This document shows, in pieces, positions 47,291 to 56,361 of a DNA stretch of 64,000 bases. This DNA is from Methylophaga pinxianii (GTDB lineage: Bacteria > Pseudomonadota > Gammaproteobacteria > Nitrosococcales > Methylophagaceae): NCBI RefSeq assembly GCF_020447225.1, contig NZ_JAJAEO010000180.1, positions 17,266 to 81,265 on the forward strand, given 5' to 3'. The translations under genes were made by a program, and so were the position numbers. Under the pieces are notes generated by a model. The model ran no database searches, was not told the DNA's origin, and saw nothing but the letters and a program-made list of their open reading frames with translations. Positions within the stretch are counted from its first letter, which is position 1. Each line of letters starts with the position of its first letter.

Positions 47291-50200
47291 TAAATAGCTC
47301 CTTTACGACCGCGCCATAATCCTGCGGCAACAATTACGGATAATGCCAGCAACGTCCACAACCAAAGCATTTTGTTATCAGTGGAACTGGTTTCTGGAGT
47401 GTCTTCTGCAGCTTGATTGCTATTTTCCATTTTCTGGCTATCCTGCTGATTTAGCTGCAATTCCTGTATATGACTTGGAGAGGAAGCCGTTTCTGAAGTT
47501 TGCATTCGGCTTCGCGCCAGAACAGCTTCCAATACCTCAGCTGTATCCGCATCAAGCTGTGATTTTACAAAATCATACATGGGATGATTGGCGTGGGTAT
47601 GACCACTGCCAGGAATACCTCTTTCGATAATATTTGCAGCAAACTGCTCAGCCAATTGTTTTTGAGTCTGCCGATCTGCATCCCAAAATCCTTTATCAAT
47701 GGCGACCAGCATCACTGCCAGAATATTGGTTTGCACATGTTGTTGATGACCTTCACTTAGAAACGAATCAAGTCCCAATTGCAGACTGTCATCCACATAA
47801 ACGGCTTTGACCTCTTCCCACACCTGATCGGTAATAATCTCGGGGCTGGTTACCTGCCAACCCCACAGATATTCAATAAACTCACTGCCCATGGTACGGG
47901 CACCAGCATATCCTTCATTCATGAGTGGCTTAATCCATTGGGGATTCAGATAGCGGGCGCGCAGCTCACTCAGCAGGGCCTGAGGCAGATTATCAATGCG
48001 CAGATTCTCATCGTTACTATGATTTATCACAGCGCTGCCAGGTGGCTGACCACTGACTGTCTCCACCGCCAGATTAAAACCGCCCAGATAATCAAAGGCA
48101 TCATTATTATCCATCAAGCCATACAGGTTACTGGCACGTCCCAGAAAGGTCTGAGACACTCCGGCTAGTTGCTGTTTGAACAAGCCCGGTTGCGATTCAC
48201 CCTGCAAACCACTGCCATAGACATGGGCCATTCGTTTGATAAATACATCCGCCAGTTCATGGCGATCTTCCCAGGCAGATGAACGTTCCACCAGACGATT
48301 GATGCCTGCACCATAAGAACCCGGAGCGATACCAAACACCCGCAAACTGGTCTGTCGACCTAACTGCACAGGATCGAGATCAGGTTGCTCGGCCAGACGT
48401 TGTCTTGCTTCATTTACCCAGTTCGATGCCACCAGATTTTTATCCAGAGCTTCCTCGCCGCCTTGTTGCCATTCACCTAAAGGCTCCAAAGCAGCCTTAA
48501 GGGCAACGGCCAGAGCAGGATAATCACGGATAATCAGATCACGACTGGCATCCAATGCCAATAAGCTGGCTTTATCCAGCAATACCAGATGCTCACCATA
48601 TAAATCTCTAAACAGTCCTGAGGTGGTAAATAGCACATCCAGCCGTTGTGGTTGTTCTGCAGTTAACGGCAGCCGTTCCAGACCTTTGATAATGCCGCGG
48701 CTGTTCCAGATGGGGCGCACCCCCAACAGTTTCATGCCAAAAGCAATCATCGCACCTTCATCACGCACTGAATCAGAAGCCCATAAAATGACGCCTTGCT
48801 TATTACGATCGCCAACTTCATGACCTTCAATATTGCCTTTTTCACCAGCCAAAACCGACGCTGCCAGTTGTTGGCCAATCTCGTAACCGACACGGGTGGG
48901 CAACAAACTGCCATCCAATGCATAGAAATTTCGTCCGGTGGGCAGGGAATCCGGCGTACGGATTGGATCATTGCCTTTACCTGGCGAAATAAAACGACCA
49001 TTTAAGCCATTTAAAAGCGCTTCAATCTCTGCAGCGGGTGACATCTGCAATTTTTGATAGATAGCTTTGCCTTGCCCTTCATTGGAATCTGCATTATCCA
49101 GAATGGAGTTCATCATGGTGTCGAGTCCATCTGCTGACCAATCCCTACCAAAAACATGTAGACCAAGCGGCATAAAGGTTTCTTGAAAATTTGTCAGATA
49201 ATGACCGACTTCATGCAACAGAAAATCATCATCAATGTCATCAAACCCTGCGCCACGAACCTGGAGTTCTTCATCCATGCTGGCAATCAGTTCATCACGC
49301 AGTCCCATGGTTTCGATTTGTTCACGCAGGCTGCGAATAGCACGCTCACGTGTCGCTTTATCTGAAGCCGCCTCGGCACTTTCAATCAGTTGACGTAATT
49401 GAAGCAAATCGTCATACAGTTCCGTGACAGCGAGCGGGGGAGTCAAATGATCGATAATAACGGCCTGTCCACGGCGTTTAGCCTGTATGCCTTCACCCAC
49501 ACCATCAACGATATATGGATAAAGTCCAGGCACATCACCAGCGATTATAGTCGGATAATCGTCCTCGCCCAGACCTACGCTGCGTTTGGGTAAAAACTCA
49601 TAGGTGGAATGTCGACCGACATGCACCATGGCATCAGCGTTAAATGTTGACTGAATATAGTGATAAAACGCCAGATATTGATGAGGCGGGGGAAAGGACA
49701 TATTGGCATGTAACAGTTCTTCATGAATTTCCCAGCCACGTGGAGGTTGCGGGCCGATAAACACATTGCCAAATTGCACGCCGGGTATCAGTAATTGATC
49801 ATCCCATACCATCACTTTACCGGGAATTTTGCCCCAACCTCGAATCCCCTCAATCTGCATGTCCAACAGGGCATCATGTAATGATCCACTATGCTGCCAA
49901 TCAGGTTGATGACCTTGAGCTGCTGCATCGATGATCTGTTGATAATCCTGTTCCAGCTGGGTTAATAAGTCTAATGCCCGGTCACGTCCTGGATGACGTA
50001 AACCATCCAACGCATGATACAAATCGGTGGAGGTTTGTTGCATAAACCCAGATAACAAATTCAGTTGAGACTGCCTAACCGTCACACTTTTCAATGCCAG
50101 CGCCTGATCAATGGCATCACGCATCCGCTGCCGTAAAGCGGCCAATGGTCCATCAATCATTTCGGCCTGTACCGTTGGTGGCAATTGTTTAAACCAGTTT

Positions 50201-51687
50201 GCGTACTCTTCAGCAGACATTGTCTGAGCCACTTTTGACATCGCGGATAACGCCGCAGCATCCTCTGGCAAATTCACACCCTGTATTTGCAGTCGATCCA
50301 GCAAGGCATCGGCATCTTTGGGTAATTCACCGGTTCGATAACCGGCTGCTTTCAGTGCATTTAATATTTCCAGCAGACTTTCAGGTACATTCAGGTTATC
50401 AGCACCAATATTATGTCTGCCCGGCGGATGGTTGTAATAGACAATGGCGACACGCTTATCGGCATTCTCTTTTTGTTGCAGATCCAACCAGCGCTGCATA
50501 CGCTGAGCATGACGGTTTATTTGCGCCACAATTGGCAGACTTTGCGTCAGCTGAGCACCGGTTTGTTTGTCGATTTTCGCTGGCTCGGCCAACGCCAGAA
50601 TCTGTGGCTGACTGACACCTTGCAACTCAGGCATGGCAATCCGGTAATGAATCGAATCACGCGGAATGCCCTGTGCTGAAAGAGAGTAGTCGGCCTCATT
50701 CAATTCATTCAACCGAATGCCTTTTAAAACCGGAACATTCAGTTCAGTAAATAATTGTTCAACCTGCTCACGACCATCACCACCGCCAATAACAAAATCC
50801 TGTAAAGAAACGATTCCCCAGGGTGTGTTCGGCAAAGACTCACTCATGAGATTTTTGATAGTCTTAATCGCTTCAACACTGGGTTCGCCCCAGGCGGCCA
50901 ATACTGAAACACATTGACTCTTCAACGCCTGACAATACTGTTGATGTAAAGCCCATTCACCGGTTAAATCACCGGTATCATGATCCAGCAACCAGACAAC
51001 GGGTTTTGTGGTCTCTAGTGGTTTGGTCAGTTCATTCAAACTCAGCCATTGTGTTTTGTCATCGGTATGCAGAGCAAATCGCAACACACCGACAGGTTGC
51101 GGCTCGGCTTTCTGTTGACCATCAGTTAATAACATATCCAGCAGACTTCGAGAGTTTGCAGTGGAACGATTTACCCAGTAAGCACGAGCCTGCAACCAGT
51201 TAACATACTCCGGATAGTTGGCTTGCAGGGCCTTTAACTCACTTGATAAACTTAATGATGTTTTGTTGCTAAGTATCTGTTCAGGAATAGATTGTGTAGC
51301 CGAGTCGCTATTTAAGGCGTTCAGTCGCTGGTCACTATGTAAAACATAGCGCTTTTGTGAAGTGCGGTATTGCCGGGCCAGTAAACGCTCAACCGGATCA
51401 CCAAATACACCAACCATTAATACGCTGCCACTGTTATCTATTAACTGCTGCAATTCATCGTCACTTAGAGAATTAAGCTGACTGACCGTGCGGATTTGAA
51501 CCTCAGCATTCGGTTTTTGTTGTAATAACTGATGTGCACCAGAGACCAGAGTTGGGGCAGAGCGATCTGACACAATAACCGTCACATTGCCTTCACTGGC
51601 ATACAGATCAGTGCCCAATAGCGAAAACAAAGCAAACAAAAACACCAGCCGGGAAAGACACTTTGGAGAAGTTAATTTATAAAACAT
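47290..51687 (-). CDS. cobN: CobN-like chelatase with export signal and C-terminal membrane anchor
   Basis: Very large (1,465 residues) CobN/Mg-chelatase H-family protein. The ATG at 51687 follows AGGATG; an upstream alternative at 51720 would break the signal. The N-terminus (residues 1-31) is a Sec signal with a hydrophobic core (LVFLFALFSLLG) and DLYASEG cleavage region. The last 26 residues hold a transmembrane helix (LWLWTLLALSVIVAAGLW) followed by RGRKGAI, after a Ser/Gln/Glu-rich linker. This predicts a periplasmic body anchored in the inner membrane. Family segments: VYYNHPPGRHNIGADNLNVP, HEELLHANMSFPPPHQYLAFY, MVHVGRHSTYEFLPKRSVGL. The last replaces the usual HGTLEWLPGK motif. No CobS/CobT is near. 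A cobalamin riboswitch precedes it, and ExbB/DUF2149 genes follow. Metal and direction (insertion or removal) are unknown. Confidence 0.88.
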   Translation of the reverse strand: MFYKLTSPKCLSRLVFLFALFSLLGTDLYASEGNVTVIVSDRSAPTLVSGAHQLLQQKPNAEVQIRTVSQLNSLSDDELQQLIDNSGSVLMVGVFGDPVERLLARQYRTSQKRYVLHSDQRLNALNSDSATQSIPEQILSNKTSLSLSSELKALQANYPEYVNWLQARAYWVNRSTANSRSLLDMLLTDGQQKAEPQPVGVLRFALHTDDKTQWLSLNELTKPLETTKPVVWLLDHDTGDLTGEWALHQQYCQALKSQCVSVLAAWGEPSVEAIKTIKNLMSESLPNTPWGIVSLQDFVIGGGDGREQVEQLFTELNVPVLKGIRLNELNEADYSLSAQGIPRDSIHYRIAMPELQGVSQPQILALAEPAKIDKQTGAQLTQSLPIVAQINRHAQRMQRWLDLQQKENADKRVAIVYYNHPPGRHNIGADNLNVPESLLEILNALKAAGYRTGELPKDADALLDRLQIQGVNLPEDAAALSAMSKVAQTMSAEEYANWFKQLPPTVQAEMIDGPLAALRQRMRDAIDQALALKSVTVRQSQLNLLSGFMQQTSTDLYHALDGLRHPGRDRALDLLTQLEQDYQQIIDAAAQGHQPDWQHSGSLHDALLDMQIEGIRGWGKIPGKVMVWDDQLLIPGVQFGNVFIGPQPPRGWEIHEELLHANMSFPPPHQYLAFYHYIQSTFNADAMVHVGRHSTYEFLPKRSVGLGEDDYPTIIAGDVPGLYPYIVDGVGEGIQAKRRGQAVIIDHLTPPLAVTELYDDLLQLRQLIESAEAASDKATRERAIRSLREQIETMGLRDELIASMDEELQVRGAGFDDIDDDFLLHEVGHYLTNFQETFMPLGLHVFGRDWSADGLDTMMNSILDNADSNEGQGKAIYQKLQMSPAAEIEALLNGLNGRFISPGKGNDPIRTPDSLPTGRNFYALDGSLLPTRVGYEIGQQLAASVLAGEKGNIEGHEVGDRNKQGVILWASDSVRDEGAMIAFGMKLLGVRPIWNSRGIIKGLERLPLTAEQPQRLDVLFTTSGLFRDLYGEHLVLLDKASLLALDASRDLIIRDYPALAVALKAALEPLGEWQQGGEEALDKNLVASNWVNEARQRLAEQPDLDPVQLGRQTSLRVFGIAPGSYGAGINRLVERSSAWEDRHELADVFIKRMAHVYGSGLQGESQPGLFKQQLAGVSQTFLGRASNLYGLMDNNDAFDYLGGFNLAVETVSGQPPGSAVINHSNDENLRIDNLPQALLSELRARYLNPQWIKPLMNEGYAGARTMGSEFIEYLWGWQVTSPEIITDQVWEEVKAVYVDDSLQLGLDSFLSEGHQQHVQTNILAVMLVAIDKGFWDADRQTQKQLAEQFAANIIERGIPGSGHTHANHPMYDFVKSQLDADTAEVLEAVLARSRMQTSETASSPSHIQELQLNQQDSQKMENSNQAAEDTPETSSTDNKMLWLWTLLALSVIVAAGLWRGRKGAI

Positions 51688-51779
51688 ATGACATCCTGCC
51701 GCAGCAAAAGCAGCTACCAATTAGGTAAATAGCGGGCAGGGGAAAGTATGGGCGTAATCTCGGAAACGTTCAGGCACCC

Positions 51780-52034
51780 CGCCACGACTCCATCGTTAGC
51801 TTCGGGCCGGTCTCCGGACTTACAGCTTAGCTACAGGGCTGTTTCACCCTGAGCATCATTTCTCGTCTTCCCATACTGTCAAAGTACAGTGACTGTCGAT
51901 CTATCAAGCCGATAGCGACCAGAGCTATGAAATAACTGTTTACCGTTGCGGGGGCAGTACAGGAATAACCAACTTAATAGCGTACCTGTTTCCCGTTTAA
52001 CCTTTAGTGCATGCATCAATAAAGGCACCTGAAA
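51780..52034 (-). ncRNA. Cobalamin (B12) riboswitch upstream of cobN
   Basis: Read on the minus strand, the leader has the class I landmarks in order: CAGGTGCC (52024-52031), ACGGGAA (51990-51996), CTGCCCCCGCAACGGTAA (51940-51957), CACTG with GGGAAGACGAG (51862-51891), and the B12-box AAGTCCGGAGACCGGCC (51805-51821). The expected peripheral arm is intact between them. About 93 bases remain to the cobN start, so control is likely at translation or termination of that stretch. Cobalamin binding would usually repress the downstream genes. The whole 467-bp gap between cobN and the exchanger gene is accounted for by this element, the terminator beyond it and the leader. Confidence 0.9.
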
Positions 52035-52094
52035 CTGCAGGCGATAATACAGAGAAATCATCATCAGTCAAATGACCTGATGATTTAGACAAAT

Positions 52095-52130
52095 AAAAAA
52101 CCGTGCCGAATCAACGTCAGCACGGTTTTT
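52095..52130 (-). terminator. Intrinsic terminator after the Na+/Ca2+ exchanger gene
   Basis: AAAAACCGTGC and GCACGGTTTTT form a perfect 11-bp stem around a 13-base loop, and on the minus strand it is followed by TTTTATTTG. It closes the exchanger transcript ahead of the cobN riboswitch; the A/T symmetry means it could also work in the opposite direction. Confidence 0.85.
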
Positions 52131-52154
52131 CAGATTTACATAATGATGAAAGCG

Positions 52155-53207
52155 TTAACGATATCGACGACGTAATAAATCATTGATCAGACATAAAAAT
52201 ACATAAAAAACCACAACAGGTGCCAGGCCATAGAGCAGCCAGGTTTGCAGTTGTGGTAAATACGGCAGTGACAGCGCCATTGCAATAGTAAACCAGACGT
52301 ATGCCACATAAAGCATCAGGAATAAAAGGCCTTCAAACCGATTCAAGATGCCGCCCAAAAAGAATAATGGCAAACACAAAATCGCAACACCCAACATTAC
52401 CGGTACGTCAATTTGCATAAGTTGTTCGCTGGCTAGTAACGGGGTGGGGGAGAACAAACCCGATAACCCCAAAACTGCCAGAATATTAAAGATATTACTG
52501 CCCACCACATTTCCAATCGCAATATCCCGTTCACCTTTGATGGTCGCAACAATGGAGGTCATTACCTCGGGTAAAGAAGTTCCCGCCGCGATAATCGTTA
52601 AGCCAATAACAGCTTCACTCACACCAAACGACGAAGCAATAGTGACCGCACTTTGCACCAACCAGCGTGCACCCAGCACAAGTAACGCCAAGCCAATGAT
52701 AATGAGCATCACGTTTAACCAGGTAGGAGCTGGCTTTTCATCTACCTCACTGTTATCGATACCGGTTTTTTTACCCTGATAAAACAGAAAAACCGTATAT
52801 AAAACAACACCTGCAAACAGAATAGTAGCTTCAAGTTTGCCTATCATGCCATCCTGAATCATCCATAATGCCATCACACTAATAGCGATCATGATGGGGA
52901 CATCTTGACGAATCAGTTGCTGTGAAACTATCAGTGGCATGATTACAGCGGCCAGTCCAAGAATAAACAGAATATTAAAAATATTACTGCCCACCACATT
53001 GGCTATGGCCAGCTCAGCTTGTCCGGAAAAAGCCGCTTTAACACTCACAGCCATCTCAGGGGCACTGGTACCAAACGCCACAACGGTTAACCCAACCACC
53101 AAAGCCGGGATACCAAAACTGATTGCTAACCGGGATGCTCCCTTGACCAATAATTCAGCACCAGTAATCAGCAAAATTAACCCTGCACCCAACATAAACC
53201 ACGTCAT
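52155..53207 (-). CDS. yrbG: Calcium/sodium antiporter (CaCA family, YrbG-like)
   Basis: Ten-helix inner-membrane exchanger with the two inverted alpha repeats of the CaCA superfamily. Repeat 1 has VAFGTSAPEMAVS and AIANVVGSNIFNILFILG; repeat 2 has AAGTSLPEVMTS and AIGNVVGSNIFNILAVLG. These contain the cation-binding acidic and Asn residues. Length 350 is slightly longer than E. coli YrbG (325) because of a C-terminal extra helix and basic tail. The loop between the halves is acidic (about residues 145-165). It is a single gene with a terminator after it. The exact ion selectivity cannot be inferred. Confidence 0.92.
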   Translation of the reverse strand: MTWFMLGAGLILLITGAELLVKGASRLAISFGIPALVVGLTVVAFGTSAPEMAVSVKAAFSGQAELAIANVVGSNIFNILFILGLAAVIMPLIVSQQLIRQDVPIMIAISVMALWMIQDGMIGKLEATILFAGVVLYTVFLFYQGKKTGIDNSEVDEKPAPTWLNVMLIIIGLALLVLGARWLVQSAVTIASSFGVSEAVIGLTIIAAGTSLPEVMTSIVATIKGERDIAIGNVVGSNIFNILAVLGLSGLFSPTPLLASEQLMQIDVPVMLGVAILCLPLFFLGGILNRFEGLLFLMLYVAYVWFTIAMALSLPYLPQLQTWLLYGLAPVVVFYVFLCLINDLLRRRYR

Positions 53208-53293
53208 CTTTATTCCTTTGAAGGTTTTACGATAAGTGACCCCATCATAAAACTTAGTTATTAATTAATTACTCAATGTGTTTCTTAATTTAT

Positions 53294-55813
53294 TTACATA
53301 ATGGCGTCCAGTTTCTTTTGCATTTCTTCAGCAGAGGGACGTAACTGGGGCAACCCTTTACGCAGCCGGTGCTGTCCCATCCAATAGACAATTGGCGCCG
53401 CGATAAATACCGATGAACTGGTACCAATCACAATGCCAAACAGCATGGGCAAAGCAAAACTGGCAACCGCACTTCCGCCGGCAACCGCCATAGGAATCAA
53501 CGCCAGAAAAGTGGTGACTGAAGTAAATACCGTACGGGTTAATGTTGATGTGATACTTTCATTAAGTAACTCCAACATCGGTTTATCAGGTGTCAGCCGC
53601 AGATTTTCCCTGACCCTGTCAAACACCACTACTTTGTCATTGACTGAGTATCCGATCAACGCCAATAACGCAGCGACTGCTGTAAGGTTAAACTCCACGC
53701 CGGCCAATACAAAAAAACCGATGGTTTTGGTTAAATCCAAACCAATGGTTAATGTAGCCGCCAGCGCAAAGTGGTACTCAAACCGGATCCACAAATAGGC
53801 CAGCATGCCAAAACCGGCAAATACAATCGCCAGAATGGTTGCATCACGAAAATCACTACTGACCTTTGGCCCCACCAATTCCACTCGTGGAAAACTGGCT
53901 TGCGCAGATATTTCCGTCACTGCCGATTTGATTTCGTCTACCGTTTTGCCGCTGGCGACCTGTTCAGCACCTTCCATTGGTAAACGCACCAGATAATAAT
54001 CATCGTCACCAAACTCCTGAATAGCAGCTTGCGAAAAGCCCTTGTCTTGCAAGGCCTGACGCAGCTGTTCGACATCGGTGTCGGGTGCCGCGATCTCCAT
54101 CACCGTACCACCGCTAAAGTCGATGCCATAATGCAGCCCCGGCTGGAAGAATAAGCCTATGGATGCCAATGACAAAATAGCAGAGGCGGTAATCCCGATA
54201 AAACGACCTCGCATGAAATCGATCTTGCTGTTGCTGAGTCGATCCAGGCTTTTAATACCGGAAATTTCCAGTAGAGCCTGTTTTGGCATTTTGCTGATCC
54301 GCCACTCCATCAGTAACCGGGTGAATGAAATTGAGGTAAACATGGAAGTAATAAGACCAATGGCCATTGCCACCGCAAAACCTCTAACCGGACCACTACC
54401 AAACATAAACAACAAACTGATCGCGATCAGTGAAGTGATATTGGAATCCAGAATCGTGCTGTAAGCGCGTTTGAACCCCGCATCGAGTGCAATAAACGCT
54501 CGTTTCCCGCGACGGGTTTCTTCACGGATCCGTTCATTTATCAGAATATTGGCATCCACTGCCATACCAATACTCAGAATAATCCCGGCAATCCCCGGTA
54601 GCGTCAAAGTAGCACCTAATAAGCTCAATACACCAAATATCAGACCAATGTTGAGTGTCAGACTCAGACTGGCTATCAAGCCCCAGCTGCCATAAATCGC
54701 CAGCATAAATAACAACACCAGCAAGGCACCTATTATCCCCGTGGTGATGCCCATTGAGATCGAATCGCTGCCTAAATCAGGGCCCACGGTACGTTCTTCA
54801 ATCACATTAAGTGGCGCAGGCAAGGCACCTGCACGTAGCAGCAAGGCAAGTTCATTCGCTTCAGCGACAGTAAATGCGCCACTGATCTCACCACGCCCCC
54901 CGGCAATGACACTGCGAATAACGGGTGCCGTGATCACCTCATCATCCAATACAATTGCCAGAGAACGCCCAATATTGTTTTGGGTCATTTCCGTAAATAG
55001 CCGGGCACCTTCTTTATCCAGCACAAAACTGACGACCGGCTGACCGGACTCCTGACTAAAGACCAGATTGGCATCCTGAATATGTTTTCCCTCAAGTACA
55101 ACGCGTGCCTCTAACGCATAGACTTCTTCTGTATCAAAGCCTTTCGCTTGAATAACTTCTTTGGAATCGGCATTGGCGGCCCAGTGAAAGGTCATTTTTG
55201 CTGTAGTGCCCAGCAAAGAGCGGATATAACTTGGATCATCCACACCGGGTAATTGCACTAAAATGCCATCGCTGCCTTGCTTGGTAATAGTGGGATCCAC
55301 CAGACCACTCTCATTAAGCCGTTGTCTGACTACTTTTAAGCTATGTTCAACCGCATCTTTAGTGAGTTTTTCACTATGGGCTTTTGTCGGCGTGATGGTG
55401 AGTCGAGCACTATCATCTTCAAGAGAAAATAATGCTAATCCCCCTTTTGGATCTTTTACAAAGCTACGAACAATTTGCTGGATCTCGTCCAAGCGATTGG
55501 TATCTTTTGGGGTAATCACCAGCTGATTTTTAGAAACCGCTATCGGTTGAATAAAAATCCGTTTTTCACGCAGGGCATCCTTAATTTGCTCAGCTAACTG
55601 CTGATGATTGTTTAACCGTAAATCATCAATATCCACCTGCATCAGCAAATGAGATCCGCCGCTTAAATCAAGACCTAATTTAAAGGTATTGTCGGTAAAC
55701 CAGGAAGGTAAATGTTGTGCCGTTGACGCGGGCAACACATTAGGCAATGCACTGAGCAGGCCCAGAATAATAATCAGGCTGAATACCACAGCCCTTGAAT
55801 AGAAGGAACGCAT
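53294..55813 (-). CDS. secDF: Protein export SecDF, single fused polypeptide
   Basis: RND-type proton-driven factor that pulls secreted proteins through SecYEG. The 839-residue protein joins SecD and SecF in one chain, with about 12 transmembrane helices. The SecD half begins with one helix, DLSGGSHLLMQVD, and a large periplasmic domain, then AMAVDANILINERIREE at the helix-4 region. The SecF half starts at about residue 540 with HYGIDFSGGTVMEIA and has GYSVNDKVVVFDRVRENL. The key Asp (MAVDANI) and Arg are present. In most gammaproteobacteria secD and secF are separate genes after yajC; here no yajC is near, and a small membrane-protein gene precedes it. The family assignment is secure; the fusion is the notable point. 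Confidence 0.93.
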   Translation of the reverse strand: MRSFYSRAVVFSLIIILGLLSALPNVLPASTAQHLPSWFTDNTFKLGLDLSGGSHLLMQVDIDDLRLNNHQQLAEQIKDALREKRIFIQPIAVSKNQLVITPKDTNRLDEIQQIVRSFVKDPKGGLALFSLEDDSARLTITPTKAHSEKLTKDAVEHSLKVVRQRLNESGLVDPTITKQGSDGILVQLPGVDDPSYIRSLLGTTAKMTFHWAANADSKEVIQAKGFDTEEVYALEARVVLEGKHIQDANLVFSQESGQPVVSFVLDKEGARLFTEMTQNNIGRSLAIVLDDEVITAPVIRSVIAGGRGEISGAFTVAEANELALLLRAGALPAPLNVIEERTVGPDLGSDSISMGITTGIIGALLVLLFMLAIYGSWGLIASLSLTLNIGLIFGVLSLLGATLTLPGIAGIILSIGMAVDANILINERIREETRRGKRAFIALDAGFKRAYSTILDSNITSLIAISLLFMFGSGPVRGFAVAMAIGLITSMFTSISFTRLLMEWRISKMPKQALLEISGIKSLDRLSNSKIDFMRGRFIGITASAILSLASIGLFFQPGLHYGIDFSGGTVMEIAAPDTDVEQLRQALQDKGFSQAAIQEFGDDDYYLVRLPMEGAEQVASGKTVDEIKSAVTEISAQASFPRVELVGPKVSSDFRDATILAIVFAGFGMLAYLWIRFEYHFALAATLTIGLDLTKTIGFFVLAGVEFNLTAVAALLALIGYSVNDKVVVFDRVRENLRLTPDKPMLELLNESITSTLTRTVFTSVTTFLALIPMAVAGGSAVASFALPMLFGIVIGTSSSVFIAAPIVYWMGQHRLRKGLPQLRPSAEEMQKKLDAIM

Positions 55814-55863
55814 ACATAATCCTCGAAGATGACTTCGTTATTAAAAAAAGTTTAATAGTGGGA

Positions 55864-56262
55864 TTAGTAGAGGCTTGGTGGTGCGCGATTGAGCGGTAAA
55901 TGATATTTGGCATTGCAGGGGATCAGCAATGTTAGATAACCTGAGGCATCAGTCTGCAGCAGTATCGCGACAGGAAGAGACAATAAGCTGGAAAACACAA
56001 ACCAGTGGTGTTCGTTATCCCCATCATATGTGTTTGGCGCTGGCAGATTTTTTAGATCCAGCAGTGAACGGAAATGTTCTCGATGATTCGCTAAGGTAAG
56101 CTGATTAAAATCAGCAACAAAACCGGAATCGCTTGACAGGCTTGCCTGACGAAAATCTATCCAGCTGGTAAATGCCAGACCATTTAGCAACAACAGAAAT
56201 ACACACAGCTGCCAGAAATTGGCAGGGCGCTGGTCAAGCTGTTGTGTTTGGAAATGTTTCAT
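55864..56262 (-). CDS. Small membrane protein of unknown function upstream of secDF
   Basis: Not recognised. The ATG at 56262 gives 132 residues; a GTG eight codons earlier also exists. There is an N-terminal hydrophobic helix (about residues 16-36, FWQLCVFLLLLNGLAFTSWI), a polar periplasmic-type segment of about 55 residues, and a second hydrophobic stretch (about 85-115). The gene is 50 bases upstream of secDF in the same direction and could be its companion. It has no YajC signature. The Shine-Dalgarno is weak. Confidence 0.65.
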   Translation of the reverse strand: MKHFQTQQLDQRPANFWQLCVFLLLLNGLAFTSWIDFRQASLSSDSGFVADFNQLTLANHREHFRSLLDLKNLPAPNTYDGDNEHHWFVFSSLLSLPVAILLQTDASGYLTLLIPCNAKYHLPLNRAPPSLY

Positions 56263-56361
56263 GAACTTATTCGCAATGAAGAGCACAAATTGTGAGCTTC
56301 GCCGCTAAAACAGTCAATCAAAATTACAGCAAACATCCAACTATTTTAAGGAAGGTATTTT

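Noticed and set aside
51685-51720. Upstream GTG-type start for cobN at 51720
   Set aside because: It adds eleven residues before a good signal peptide, and the ATG at 51687 has AGGATG at the right distance.
51688-51780. TPP riboswitch-like strings GGGGTGCC and CCGAGA on the minus strand after the B12 element
   Set aside because: The second half of a TPP aptamer (CTGATC...GGATAAT type) is missing, and the region is better explained as the expression platform of the cobalamin riboswitch.
53433-55526. Series of open frames opposite secDF
   Set aside because: All are shadows of the strongly supported secDF frame, and none carries a recognisable motif.
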